DNA from: Megasphaera elsdenii
GTDB taxonomy: Bacteria > Bacillota > Negativicutes > Veillonellales > Megasphaeraceae
Assembly (NCBI RefSeq): GCF_020539865.1
Contig: NZ_JAJBQV010000003.1
Coordinates: forward strand, 1 to 64,000
Direction: 5' to 3'
DNA length: 64,000 bases
Shown piece after piece: positions 7,285 through 15,674 of this stretch; within the stretch, counting starts at the first letter, position 1, and each line of letters begins with the position of its first letter. Below the pieces are notes generated by a model, which worked only from the letters and a program-made list of their open reading frames with translations, was not told where the DNA came from and ran no database searches. A program made the translations under genes and the position numbers.

Positions 7285-8086
7285 AAAACTCCAGCAGATT
7301 TTAAAGGATATGGGCAGTGTCGTCGTCGGTTTTTCCGGCGGCGTCGACAGTACCTTCCTAACTTATGCAGCTCACCAGGTCCTGGGCGATCGGGTCCTGG
7401 CCGTGACGGCTGTTTCAGCGACTCTGCCGGGCAGTGAAGCGGCCGATGCCAAGGCCATGGCCAAAGTCATCGGTGTCAAACACCGCTTGGTACACTCGAC
7501 GGAATTTGAGGATCCGGAATTCGTCAAGAATCCGCCAGAACGCTGCTATATCTGCAAAAAGATACGCTTCACATCGCTCGTGGCGTTGGCCAAGGCCGAA
7601 GGCTATCAGTGGGTTGTCGATGGGGGGAATGTCGATGACCTCGGCGATTATCGTCCAGGCATGAAAGCCTTGAAGGAATTAGCCGACTCTGTCCGCAGCC
7701 CGATGATCGAAGCGGGCCTGGATAAAGCGGATATCCGGGCTCTGTCGAAGGAATTCGGCTTACAGACCTGGAATAAACAGAGTGCTGCCTGCTTGGCCAG
7801 CCGTATCCCGTACGGTATGGACCTGACGCCGCACCGCCTGGCCCAGATTGATGCGGCCGAAGCCGCGGTAGCTCCTTATATCCAGGGGTCCTTGCGCGTC
7901 CGCTATCATGGCGATATAGCCCGCATCGAAGTCGCAGTCAATGAAATCCCGTCGATCCTGGCCCATCGGGACGAAATCGTCCGGGCTATTAAGGATACGG
8001 GCTTCACTTACGTCACCCTCGATTTGAGCGGCTATGAAATGGGCAGCCTGAACGACGTGATCAATACAGATGAGGAAGTAAAATGA
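7253..8086 (+). CDS. larE: ATP-dependent sacrificial sulfur transferase LarE
   Basis: LarE adenylates pyridinium-3,5-biscarboxylate mononucleotide and donates sulfur, making the nickel-pincer cofactor of lactate racemase and related enzymes. The PP-loop SGGVDS is at residues 28-33. There is a CYICK motif near 95. The conserved SAACLASRIPYG holds the cysteine aligned with the sacrificial or cluster Cys. The extra CxxC could mean a catalytic FeS-type LarE. A TTG at 7253 sits 7 bases after GAGGGGG and gives 277 residues; an upstream in-frame ATG is poorly placed. larA, larB and larC are not in the window. Confidence 0.9.
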   Translation: MISTETSKKYEKLQQILKDMGSVVVGFSGGVDSTFLTYAAHQVLGDRVLAVTAVSATLPGSEAADAKAMAKVIGVKHRLVHSTEFEDPEFVKNPPERCYICKKIRFTSLVALAKAEGYQWVVDGGNVDDLGDYRPGMKALKELADSVRSPMIEAGLDKADIRALSKEFGLQTWNKQSAACLASRIPYGMDLTPHRLAQIDAAEAAVAPYIQGSLRVRYHGDIARIEVAVNEIPSILAHRDEIVRAIKDTGFTYVTLDLSGYEMGSLNDVINTDEEVK

Positions 8087-8087
8087 T

Positions 8088-8720
8088 ATGGCTATTTCCA
8101 AGAAAGTAAAAGATGAAATGTTACAGCGCTTCCAGGACCAGTATGGCATCATGAAACCGGCTTTGCACTATCATTCGCCGTTTGAATTGATGATTGCTGT
8201 CATCTTGTCGGCACAATGCACAGACGAACGGGTCAATATCGTGACGGCCGGCATGTTCCCGGAATACAATACGCCGGAAAAGATGCTGACCTTGGGGACG
8301 GCCGGATTGGAAGAAAAGATACGGACTTGTGGTCTCTATCGCAGTAAGGCTAAGAATATCCTGGCCAACTGTGCCATTCTTTGTGAAAAATATCATGGCG
8401 AAGTGCCGCAGACTTTTGATGAGTTAGTAAAGTTGCCCGGTGTCGGCCGCAAGACAGCGAATGTCCTGGTCAGTATCTTGTTCAATACGCCGGCCATTGC
8501 CGTCGATACCCACGTCTTTCGCGTATCCAACCGCCTGCAACTGGCCGAAGGGAAGACGCCCTTAGAAGTCGAAAAGGGCCTGCAAAAAGCTATTCCCAAG
8601 GAATGGTGGAGCCGGGCCCATCATTGGCTCATCTGGCATGGCCGCCGGGTCTGCAAAGCCCGCAAGCCCTTATGTGACAACTGCTTTTTGGCCGACCTTT
8701 GTCCTAGTTGTCAGAAGTGA
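8088..8720 (+). CDS. nth: endonuclease III (DNA glycosylase/AP lyase)
   Basis: Nth removes oxidised pyrimidines and cleaves the abasic site. The 210-residue product has the helix-hairpin-helix with catalytic Lys (LPGVGRKTANV), the catalytic Asp in VDTHVFRVSNR, and a C-terminal 4Fe-4S loop of spacing C-x6-C-x2-C-x5-C. It starts one base after the larE stop and ends the pncB operon. No terminator is seen before the S-box promoter 24 bp downstream. Confidence 0.96.
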   Translation: MAISKKVKDEMLQRFQDQYGIMKPALHYHSPFELMIAVILSAQCTDERVNIVTAGMFPEYNTPEKMLTLGTAGLEEKIRTCGLYRSKAKNILANCAILCEKYHGEVPQTFDELVKLPGVGRKTANVLVSILFNTPAIAVDTHVFRVSNRLQLAEGKTPLEVEKGLQKAIPKEWWSRAHHWLIWHGRRVCKARKPLCDNCFLADLCPSCQK

Positions 8721-8743
8721 AATATTAAAATAGAATGAATATA

Positions 8744-8772
8744 TTGACAAATCGTTAAGAGTTTTATAAAAT
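8744..8772 (+). promoter_or_regulatory. promoter of the S-box/brnQ unit
   Basis: Consensus TTGACA (8744-8749), 17 bp, TAAAAT (8767-8772), about 28 bp upstream of the riboswitch. Confidence 0.8.
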
Positions 8773-8799
8773 AATATCAATACAGACAAATTCTATAAG

Positions 8800-8896
8800 T
8801 TATATCGAGAGCAGCTGAGGGACGGGCCCGATGACGCTGCGGCAACCTGCCTACGGTAAGGTGCCAATTCCTACAGGCTATTCCTGAAAGATATCA
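8800..8896 (+). ncRNA. SAM-I (S-box) riboswitch
   Basis: All S-box landmarks are present in order: P1 ATATC (8802-8806) pairing with GATAT (8890-8894), the GAGAGCAGCTGAGGGAC segment, GGCCCGATGA, CGGCAACC, AAGGTGCCAATTCC and CCTGAAAGAT. The class binds S-adenosylmethionine and terminates transcription when methionine is plentiful. It controls the BrnQ-type transporter downstream. Confidence 0.95.
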
Positions 8897-8904
8897 TTAT
8901 GACT

Positions 8905-8938
8905 GAGGCGCAGCTTGGAGGCAGCGCCTCTTTTCTTT
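8905..8938 (+). terminator. S-box expression-platform terminator
   Basis: GAGGCGC (8905-8911) and GCGCCTC (8924-8930) form a perfect stem, followed by TTTTCTTTT. It sits between the aptamer and the brnQ start. Confidence 0.88.
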
Positions 8939-8986
8939 TGGTGTATTACGTACTTATTTTCACATTTGTTTTTAGGGGGTATTTTC

Positions 8987-10309
8987 ATGAACAATAATTC
9001 TTCTGGCGGCAAGGCTATCCGGGGGATAGATGTACTCATCTTAGGGTTTGCTTTCTTTGCCACCTATTTTGGCGCTGGCAACTTGATTTTCCCGCCTCAG
9101 CTCGGCTTGAACAGTGGTAGTGATTTCGTGTCCGGCCTGGCTGGACTGACACTGTCTGGCATTTTCCTGCCGATTTTTACACTCATCGTCATCGGGCTCA
9201 ATGGTGACGTCCATTCCATTACAGGCCGGGTAGGGAAGAATACGTATAATGTCCTTTTGGCAGCGCTCATGCTGGTCTGTACGTTCGTATCGATTCCCCG
9301 TACTTGTGCGACGGCTATCCAGCTCGGCATCCAGGGCAATCTGCCGTCGGCGCCGTTCATTCCATTGGTCATCGCTTATTTTATCATTACCTTCTTCTTT
9401 GTCTCTGACCAGAATAATGTCATGGACCGCATGGGCAAGTATTTGACGCCGCTCTTGGCCTTGATCCTGGTCATCGTCGCTTTCAGCGGTATCTTCAATC
9501 CCCTTGGGACGCCGGTTGCACCGTCTGTAGACCATCCTTTCGTCAACGCCTTCCTCGGCGGCTATAACACGGGCGACGTCCTGGTCAGCTTCATTATGGC
9601 AGCTGTCTTTATCAGCTCTATTTATGGCAAGGGGTATACAACCGTCGGCCAGCGCAATAAAGTGCTCATTTATTGCGGCATCGTTTCCTTCATCTTGTTG
9701 CTCATCATCTATGGCAGTCTGCTCTACATGGGTGCCTGCGTCAGCGGTGATTATGCCCAGAATATCGGCCGTGCCGAACTCCTGGTCGCCATCATCCAGC
9801 GCGTCGGTACGTGGGTCATGGTCCCTATGGGCTTGGCTGTTGTCCTGGCCTGCTTGACGACGGCCATCGGCCAGGTTGCTGCCGTAGCTGAATTCACCAG
9901 CACGGCTACGGGCAAGCGTGTCAGCTATAAACAAGTGGCTGTCGTCTGCTCCATCTTGTCGGCCCTGACAGCGCTCCTCGGCGTCGACGGTATCGTCACC
10001 TATATCGGCTGGATTTTCGGCGTCTGCTATCCGCCGTGCCTGGCTCTCCTGGTTTTAGGCATCATCGGGCGCTTCATGCCCAATAACGGCGCCTATAAGG
10101 GCTCTGTATACTTGGTCACGATCTTCGCGCTCTTAGAATCCCTGCCGGGTTTGAGCAGCCTGGAATTTGCCAAAGCTATTGTCGCTGCTACGCCGTTGTC
10201 AACTTATGGCTTCGGCTGGATTGTGCCCTTCATCATCGGCCTCATCGGCGGTTCTATCATCGGCCATTTCGTATCCGCCTCGGACCCTGTAGAAGCCGAA
10301 GCGAAATAA
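8987..10309 (+). CDS. BrnQ-family transporter under SAM control
   Basis: A 440-residue polytopic inner-membrane protein with about 12 hydrophobic helices and the BrnQ opening FGAGNLIFPPQLG (LIVCS family, Na+/branched-chain amino acid symport). The ATG at 8987 follows AGGGGGT by 6 bases; the longer frame starting in the riboswitch terminator is not credible. The S-box leader means expression rises when SAM falls. That points to methionine or a sulfur amino acid as substrate rather than, or as well as, Leu/Ile/Val. Single-gene unit with its own terminator. Confidence 0.9.
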   Translation: MNNNSSGGKAIRGIDVLILGFAFFATYFGAGNLIFPPQLGLNSGSDFVSGLAGLTLSGIFLPIFTLIVIGLNGDVHSITGRVGKNTYNVLLAALMLVCTFVSIPRTCATAIQLGIQGNLPSAPFIPLVIAYFIITFFFVSDQNNVMDRMGKYLTPLLALILVIVAFSGIFNPLGTPVAPSVDHPFVNAFLGGYNTGDVLVSFIMAAVFISSIYGKGYTTVGQRNKVLIYCGIVSFILLLIIYGSLLYMGACVSGDYAQNIGRAELLVAIIQRVGTWVMVPMGLAVVLACLTTAIGQVAAVAEFTSTATGKRVSYKQVAVVCSILSALTALLGVDGIVTYIGWIFGVCYPPCLALLVLGIIGRFMPNNGAYKGSVYLVTIFALLESLPGLSSLEFAKAIVAATPLSTYGFGWIVPFIIGLIGGSIIGHFVSASDPVEAEAK

Positions 10310-10330
10310 CATTAGCTGCTAGCCACTAAA

Positions 10331-10363
10331 AATAGACTGCCTTTTGGGCAGTCTATTTTTTTT
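10331..10363 (+). terminator. intrinsic terminator after brnQ
   Basis: AATAGACTGCC (10331-10341) / GGCAGTCTATT (10347-10357), 11-bp perfect stem and a T tract. Confidence 0.92.
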
Positions 10364-10368
10364 CCGAC

Positions 10369-10397
10369 TTGCATAATTCAGGACTTCTCTCTATAAT
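10369..10397 (+). promoter_or_regulatory. promoter of the aldehyde dehydrogenase gene
   Basis: TTGCAT, 17 bp, TATAAT. It starts directly after the brnQ terminator. Confidence 0.78.
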
Positions 10398-10431
10398 TAA
10401 AGAATAATCTCGAGTAAAAGGGGGTAGTTTC

Positions 10432-11844
10432 ATGGATTTAAAGAAATTATACATCAATGGACAGTGGGTCACACCTTTATCTGGCCAATATATCGATGTC
10501 GAAAATCCGGCTGATCAGAGCGTCTTTGCTACGGTCGCTGCTGCCGGTGCCGATGATGTCGCTGCGGCTGCCAAGGCAGCGGCCATGGCTTTTCCGGCTT
10601 GGTCAGCTATGCCGCTGGAAGATCGTATCACGTATATGAAAGATTTGCTGGTTCAGATGATTAAATTGGAACCGCAGTTCGTCGACGCTGTTGTCAAGGA
10701 GTTGGGGGCTCCCGTGGCTTTTGCCCGGACCCATCATATTGGCTACCAATTCGTGCGGACCCAGTCGTATATCGACTTGGCACCGGAATTGCCACTGGTC
10801 GAACATTTGTCTCAATCCGTTGTCTACCGTCGTCCGCTGGGGGTCATCGGCTGCATCACGCCGTGGAATTATCCTTTAGGCCAGATTATCCAGAAAGTCG
10901 TTCCGGCCCTGCTCGTCGGAGCGACAGTCGTCCTCAAACCGAGTCAGCATACGCCAGTGACGGCTTACTATTTGGCAGAAGCCTTTGACCGGGCTGGTTT
11001 CCCAAAAGGTGTCTTCAACCTCGTCGCTGGCCGGGGCAGCCAGGTCGGCAATGCCATCTGTGATGATCCGCATATCGCTATGGTCTCTTTTACGGGCTCG
11101 ACGGCAGCGGGTATCAAGGTTTCTCAGCGTGCCTTAGGTTCTATGAAGCGCATCAGTATGGAATTGGGCGGCAAGTCGCCTTTCATCCTCTTGAAAGGGG
11201 CAGACTATGAAAAAGCCATCCGCCAATGCTTCAATTCCATCTTCCTCAATAGTGGTCAGACCTGTACGGCCTTGTCACGCTTACTCATCCCGCGGGAAGA
11301 AAAGGACAAGGTTGAACAGCTTATGCTGAAGATATTGCCGGAATACACCGTTGGCGACCCGTCCCTGGAAACGACGAAAATCGGCCCTGTCGCTTCGTAT
11401 GACCAGTGGCAGACCGTCGACGCCTACATCGCCAAAGGTCTGGAAGAAGGGGCTACCCTCTTGGCCGGCAGCCGTCCGGAAGCTCCGGAAAAGGGCTACT
11501 ATGTCAAGCCCGTCATCTTTACCGACGTAACTAACGACATGACCATTGCCCGTGAAGAGATTTTCGGGCCTGTCCTCTGCGTCATCGCCTATGATACGGT
11601 CGACGACGCCCTGGCCATTGCCAATGATACGCCGTATGGCCTCAATGCAGCCGTCTGGGGTCCGGATAAGGACGAAGCTTCCAAAGTAGCAGCAGCCATC
11701 TGGTCGGGCAATGTCTACGTCAACGACAGCCCGCGCGACGTCACAGCGCCTTTCGGCGGTTTCAAGGAAAGTGGTATCGGCCGTGAAGGCGGCAAGGATG
11801 GTATGCTGGAATTTACAGAGCCTCAGGCCATTTTTAATGCATAA
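10432..11844 (+). CDS. NAD(P)-dependent aldehyde dehydrogenase
   Basis: A 470-residue ALDH-superfamily enzyme oxidising an aldehyde to its acid. It has PWNYPLGQ (the oxyanion Asn, near 145), the cofactor-binding FTGSTAAG, the general-base Glu in MELGGKSPF (near 245) and the nucleophilic Cys in SGQTCTALSR (near 280). Length is typical. The natural aldehyde cannot be inferred. It is followed after 26 bp by a malic enzyme gene with no terminator between, so the two are probably cotranscribed. The ATG has AAGGGGG 7 bases upstream. Confidence 0.92.
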   Translation: MDLKKLYINGQWVTPLSGQYIDVENPADQSVFATVAAAGADDVAAAAKAAAMAFPAWSAMPLEDRITYMKDLLVQMIKLEPQFVDAVVKELGAPVAFARTHHIGYQFVRTQSYIDLAPELPLVEHLSQSVVYRRPLGVIGCITPWNYPLGQIIQKVVPALLVGATVVLKPSQHTPVTAYYLAEAFDRAGFPKGVFNLVAGRGSQVGNAICDDPHIAMVSFTGSTAAGIKVSQRALGSMKRISMELGGKSPFILLKGADYEKAIRQCFNSIFLNSGQTCTALSRLLIPREEKDKVEQLMLKILPEYTVGDPSLETTKIGPVASYDQWQTVDAYIAKGLEEGATLLAGSRPEAPEKGYYVKPVIFTDVTNDMTIAREEIFGPVLCVIAYDTVDDALAIANDTPYGLNAAVWGPDKDEASKVAAAIWSGNVYVNDSPRDVTAPFGGFKESGIGREGGKDGMLEFTEPQAIFNA

Positions 11845-11870
11845 TCAGTTACAGGAGGAGTTTTAGCGCT

Positions 11871-13124
11871 ATGAATTTTGATGAAGAAGCCATGAAAATC
11901 CGCCGCGGCAAACACGGCATTATTGAAACGATTCCCCGGGAAGTCCTCAAGACCCACGACGACTTGAGTATCCTTTATACACCTGGCGTTGCCCAGCCGT
12001 GCCGGGAAATCACGAAAGATCCGGACCTGTCTTTTGACCTGACCTGCCGCGGCAACATGATTGCCGTCGTATCCGATGGAACCCGTGTCCTCGGCCTGGG
12101 CGACATCGGGCCGGAAGCGGCTATGCCGGTCATGGAAGGCAAATCGGTCTTGTTCAAGGTCTTTGGCGGCGTCAATGCCGTCCCTATCTGCCTGGATACA
12201 AAGGACCCGAAGGAATTCATCGAAACGGTGAAACGCCTGCAGCCGTCTTTTGCTGGCATCAACCTGGAAGATATTGCTTCGCCAAAGTGCTATGAAATCG
12301 AACAGACTTTGAAGAAGGAAATGGACATCCCTGTCTTCCACGACGACCAACATGGCACGGCCATTGCTGCTCTGGCCGGTGTCATCGGTGCTTTCCGCTA
12401 TGTCCATAAGGACTTGAAGACAGCTCGTATCGTCATCAACGGCGCCGGTGCAGCCGGTGCTTCTATTGGCCGCCTCCTCGTCCGTGCCGGTGCTCAGAAC
12501 GTCACTATGGTCGACCGCCCGGGGATTCTCTACGCGGGCATGGAAGGTCTCAATCCCGTCCAGGCTGAACTGGCTTCTCTGACCAATCCGTCTCATGCTC
12601 ATGGGACCCTGGCTGATGCCGTCAAAGACGCTGACCTCCTCCTCGGCGTATCGGCACCGCATATCTTCACGAAAGAAATTATTCAGTCCATGGCCGACAA
12701 TGCCGTCGTCTTTGCCATGGCCAACCCCATTCCGGAAACAGATTATGCTTCGGCTAAAGCGGCAGGTGCCAAAGTCGTCGGCACTGGCCGGTCAGATGCA
12801 CCGAACCAGATTAATAACGTCATGGTCTTTCCAGGCATCTTCCGCGGTGCCCTGGCTGTCCGAGCACGCAGCATCAACGAAGACATGAAACTGGCAGCTT
12901 CTTATGCCATTGCATCCCTCGTCGGCGAAGACGAACTGGCCGAAGACCACGTCATTCCCGATGCCTTCGATAAACGCGTTGCTCCGGCCGTCGCCGCTGC
13001 CGTCGCCAAAGCCGCTATGGACAGCGGCGTCGCCCGCATCACCCGCGACCCGGAAGATGTCCGCCAAGAAGCCGCAGAAACCATCGACAAACTCCACGCC
13101 ATGCTCGACTTGATTCATGGATAA
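11871..13124 (+). CDS. malate dehydrogenase (oxaloacetate-decarboxylating), malic enzyme
   Basis: A 417-residue short-form bacterial malic enzyme converting malate to pyruvate and CO2 with NAD(P)+. It has the N-terminal ILYTPGVAQPC, the metal-binding VFHDDQHGTA (near 160), and the nucleotide motif NGAGAAGAS (near 190). It lacks the phosphotransacetylase extension of MaeB. NAD versus NADP preference cannot be read here. AGGAGGAG (11853-11860) lies 10 bases before the ATG. In a lactate/sugar fermenter it would link C4 acids to the pyruvate pool. Confidence 0.93.
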   Translation: MNFDEEAMKIRRGKHGIIETIPREVLKTHDDLSILYTPGVAQPCREITKDPDLSFDLTCRGNMIAVVSDGTRVLGLGDIGPEAAMPVMEGKSVLFKVFGGVNAVPICLDTKDPKEFIETVKRLQPSFAGINLEDIASPKCYEIEQTLKKEMDIPVFHDDQHGTAIAALAGVIGAFRYVHKDLKTARIVINGAGAAGASIGRLLVRAGAQNVTMVDRPGILYAGMEGLNPVQAELASLTNPSHAHGTLADAVKDADLLLGVSAPHIFTKEIIQSMADNAVVFAMANPIPETDYASAKAAGAKVVGTGRSDAPNQINNVMVFPGIFRGALAVRARSINEDMKLAASYAIASLVGEDELAEDHVIPDAFDKRVAPAVAAAVAKAAMDSGVARITRDPEDVRQEAAETIDKLHAMLDLIHG

Positions 13125-13127
13125 GGA

Positions 13128-13160
13128 ATAGTGGCTAGTGGTTAGTGGCTCGTTGTTAGA
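13128..13160 (-). repeat. CTAGCCACTAAC-type intergenic repeat
   Basis: The reverse complement reads as units of CTAACAA / CCACTAAC / CTAGCCACTA. Similar tracts lie at 48151-48200 and 50431-50490, with a fragment at 10311-10330. All are intergenic and near terminators. Confidence 0.55.
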
Positions 13161-13187
13161 GAGTGGCTGAAATCTTAAATCTTGAAG

Positions 13188-13222
13188 GGACTTGCTACAT
13201 GTTGGTGTGGTAGGTCCTTTTT
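13188..13222 (+). terminator. intrinsic terminator after the malic enzyme gene
   Basis: GGACTTGCTACA (13188-13199) pairs with TGTGGTAGGTCC (13206-13217) with three wobble pairs, then five T. Confidence 0.8.
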
Positions 13223-13285
13223 ATATGGGTATAAAACATATTGTAAGTTGTAAAATATTGTAAATTATAATATGAAAAATTTTTC

Positions 13286-13315
13286 TTGATTCGTCAAGCA
13301 GATATACTCTATAAT
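13286..13315 (+). promoter_or_regulatory. promoter of the GDPD/symporter unit
   Basis: TTGATT, 18 bp, TATAAT, 31 bp before the start codon. Confidence 0.75.
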
Positions 13316-13346
13316 GGACACAGAATCATTACTAGGAGGTTTTTTT

Positions 13347-14069
13347 ATGAAGAATTTTGCACATCGCGGATTTAGCGGCAAGTATCCAGAAAATACGATG
13401 CTCGCTTTCCGCAAGGCATTAGAATGTGGTGCCGATGGAATTGAAATGGATGTACAGCTGACGAAAGATGGTGAGCTCGTGGTCATCCATGATGAACGGG
13501 TCGACAGGACGACGAATGGCACGGGCAATGTTCGCGATTATACGCTGGAAGAATTGCAGAAACTCGATGCTTCGTATATCTATTCAGAAGAAGTAGGCTT
13601 TCAGACCATTCCGACTTTTGACGAATATTGCCGATGGGTAGCTGGGACGCCCTTGGTGACGAACATTGAATTGAAGACAGGTGTCTATCCTTATCCAGGG
13701 ATTGAAGCTAAAGTATGGCCTGTGTTGCAACGCTATCATTTAGAAGATAAAGTCATCATTTCGAGTTTCAATCATGAAAGTGTTCTGCGTATGAAAGCCT
13801 TGGCACCTGATTTAAAATATGGCTTGTTGACGGAAACGTGGCTCATCAATCCTGGGGCCTATACAGAAGGTGTTGGAGTTCAATGTTATCATCCGTATTA
13901 TGGCAGTTTGACAGCAGAAACGGTGGCCGAAGTCAAGGCACATCATATTGAAATCAATACGTTTACTGTCAATGACGAAGAAAGTGTAAGGCTGCTGCGT
14001 GATTATGGTGTCGATTGCGTCATTGGCAATTTCCCGGATATGGTGAAGCTCGTCTTGGAAGGAGTATGA
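13347..14069 (+). CDS. glycerophosphodiester phosphodiesterase
   Basis: A 240-residue cytoplasmic GDPD of the UgpQ/YqiK type, which hydrolyses glycerophosphodiesters to glycerol 3-phosphate and an alcohol. It has the catalytic opening FAHRGFSGKYPENT (His and Arg), EMDVQLTKDGELVVIHD (metal Glu/Asp and catalytic His), and a TIM-barrel C-terminus. There is no signal peptide. The ATG at 13347 lies behind AGGAGG; an earlier in-frame ATG overlaps the -10 box and is rejected. One base separates it from a Na+/alanine symporter gene, an uncommon pairing. Confidence 0.93.
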   Translation: MKNFAHRGFSGKYPENTMLAFRKALECGADGIEMDVQLTKDGELVVIHDERVDRTTNGTGNVRDYTLEELQKLDASYIYSEEVGFQTIPTFDEYCRWVAGTPLVTNIELKTGVYPYPGIEAKVWPVLQRYHLEDKVIISSFNHESVLRMKALAPDLKYGLLTETWLINPGAYTEGVGVQCYHPYYGSLTAETVAEVKAHHIEINTFTVNDEESVRLLRDYGVDCVIGNFPDMVKLVLEGV

Positions 14070-14070
14070 C

Positions 14071-15429
14071 ATGGAAAATTTAGAGGCGATTGTACAATTG
14101 ATTGACTCCTGGCTATGGGGAAGATGGCTGGTTTTTGTTTTGCTGGCCTTAGGGGTTTTATATACTGTTTCTAACGGATTTATCCAGATTCGCCATTTTG
14201 GTTTCATTATTCGCCGGACCCTCATCGATTCTTATAAGTCGCGTCATGAAGATAAAGGGAATGGATCTATTTCCACTTTCAAAGCGATGATGGTCACACT
14301 GGCGGGCAATGTTGGCGGCGGCAACGTCGTAGGGGTCGCCACGGCTATTTTGTCTGGCGGCATGGGAGCCGTTTTCTGGATGTGGGTAGCTGCTTTTTTC
14401 GGCATGGCCTTGAAATACGGTGAAATCGTCTTGTCTCAGATGTATCGCGGCAAAGATGAAAACGGCAATCTTCTCAGCGGTCCTATGTACTATATCCGCG
14501 ATGGCCTTAAAATGCCCTGGCTTGGTATCGTCATTGCCGTGCTGATGTGTACGAAAATGATGGGGGCTAACTTGGTACAGTCCAATACGATTTCAGGCAT
14601 CTTGTATTCAAATTACGGCGTTCCGACGTACATGACTGGTGTCGTTCTGATCATCTTACTTTTATGCATCACTTTGGGTGGCTTAAAGCGTCTGGCTAAT
14701 TTAGCCATGAACCTTGTTCCAGCTATGTCCATCTTTTACATCGTCATCGGTGTATTAGTTGTCCTGCTGAATATTCAACAGCTGCCGCATGTATTTGTTG
14801 AAATCTTTACCCAGGCCTGGTCTTTTGATTCTGTAGCTGGCGGTACTGGCGGCTATGTTATCGCTAAAGCCATGCAGTACGGGATTGCCCGCGGCATGTA
14901 CTCCAATGAAGCTGGGGAAGGGACCGCTCCGTTTGCTCATGGCTGCTCGATTGTACCGCATCCCGTCGATGAAGGAATTACGGGGGTTGCTGAAGTCTTT
15001 CTTGATACCATTGTCATTTGCAGTGTTACGGCTTTTGTAGTCGGCGTCACTGATATGCAGCACTCCGGCCATTCGGCAACAGTATTGGCTCTCAACGCTT
15101 TTGGAACCGTCTGGGAACCGTTGAAACACGCAGGTACATTGGCTCTGCTCATCTTCTGCTTTACGACTTTGATGGGGCAGTGGTGGAACGCCGCCAAGAG
15201 CTTTACGTATGCCTTCGGCAATAAAGTAACGAATGTCGTTAAATACATTTTTCCCTTCTTGTGTCTCGTCGGCTCCTTAGGAAAAATCAATCTCGTCTGG
15301 GGCATCCAGGACGTAGCGATGGGCTTAGTCGTCATCCCTAACATGATTGCCCTGCTCATTCTCTTCCCGCAGGTACGGGCTAAGACAAAGGAATATTTTA
15401 GTGATCCGAAATACTACGACCATAAATAG
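14071..15429 (+). CDS. sodium:alanine/glycine symporter (AGCS family)
   Basis: A 452-residue integral membrane protein with about 11 hydrophobic helices. The AGCS signatures are LAGNVGGGNVVGVATAI (usually G-T-G-N, here G-G-G-N), FFGMALKYGE, and GMYSNEAGEGTAPFAH. It should import small neutral amino acids with Na+. It is coupled to the GDPD gene by a one-base gap. The segment VGGGN in place of VGTGN is a small deviation in the ion-binding loop. Confidence 0.93.
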   Translation: MENLEAIVQLIDSWLWGRWLVFVLLALGVLYTVSNGFIQIRHFGFIIRRTLIDSYKSRHEDKGNGSISTFKAMMVTLAGNVGGGNVVGVATAILSGGMGAVFWMWVAAFFGMALKYGEIVLSQMYRGKDENGNLLSGPMYYIRDGLKMPWLGIVIAVLMCTKMMGANLVQSNTISGILYSNYGVPTYMTGVVLIILLLCITLGGLKRLANLAMNLVPAMSIFYIVIGVLVVLLNIQQLPHVFVEIFTQAWSFDSVAGGTGGYVIAKAMQYGIARGMYSNEAGEGTAPFAHGCSIVPHPVDEGITGVAEVFLDTIVICSVTAFVVGVTDMQHSGHSATVLALNAFGTVWEPLKHAGTLALLIFCFTTLMGQWWNAAKSFTYAFGNKVTNVVKYIFPFLCLVGSLGKINLVWGIQDVAMGLVVIPNMIALLILFPQVRAKTKEYFSDPKYYDHK

Positions 15430-15515
15430 CGGATATCACAGGCAGTTTTGTCTATCCCATCGTAATTTGTAAGGTAGCGTTGAAGTTAAATTTAAAGCCA
15501 TTCGCTAACCGATTA

Positions 15516-15605
15516 AAAAGTTTTTGTTCGTAGTTTATCGTTCATCACGATGGATTGATATTTTTAATCCCATACGACAAACGATGAACGACTTACGAGC
15601 AACGT
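15516..15605 (+). repeat. palindromic intergenic repeat, copy B
   Basis: Best-preserved copy: GTTCGTAGTTTATCGTTC at the left arm and GATGAACGACTTACGAGC at the right arm pair over about 20 bp. An inner GGATT/AATCC stem follows. It is fused to the terminator at 15606. Related to 4755-4835 and to 48016-48094. Confidence 0.75.
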
Positions 15606-15641
15606 AAAAATAGGCTGTCTTAATGGGACAGCTTATTTTTA
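15606..15641. terminator. bidirectional terminator after the symporter
   Basis: AAAATAGGCTGTC pairs with GGACAGCTTATTTT (one wobble pair). A and T tracts lie on either side. Confidence 0.85.
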
Positions 15642-15649
15642 CATCTTAC

Positions 15650-15674
15650 ACTGTCTTGACAGTAGTATTGTCAA
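15650..15674 (+). promoter_or_regulatory. operator candidate of the nad operon
   Basis: The palindrome ACTGTC-TT-GACAGT (15650-15663) is followed by a second dyad half that gives TTGACA-N7-TGTCAA (15656-15674), overlapping the -35 box. Firmicute NAD genes are commonly repressed by NiaR, whose sites as I recall contain TGTCTTGACA. The regulator itself is not in the window. Confidence 0.55.

Noticed and set aside
8915..8986. Longer N-terminus for the BrnQ transporter from an ATG-free frame in the leader
   Set aside because: It would begin inside the S-box terminator stem. ATG 8987 has a proper ribosome-binding site.
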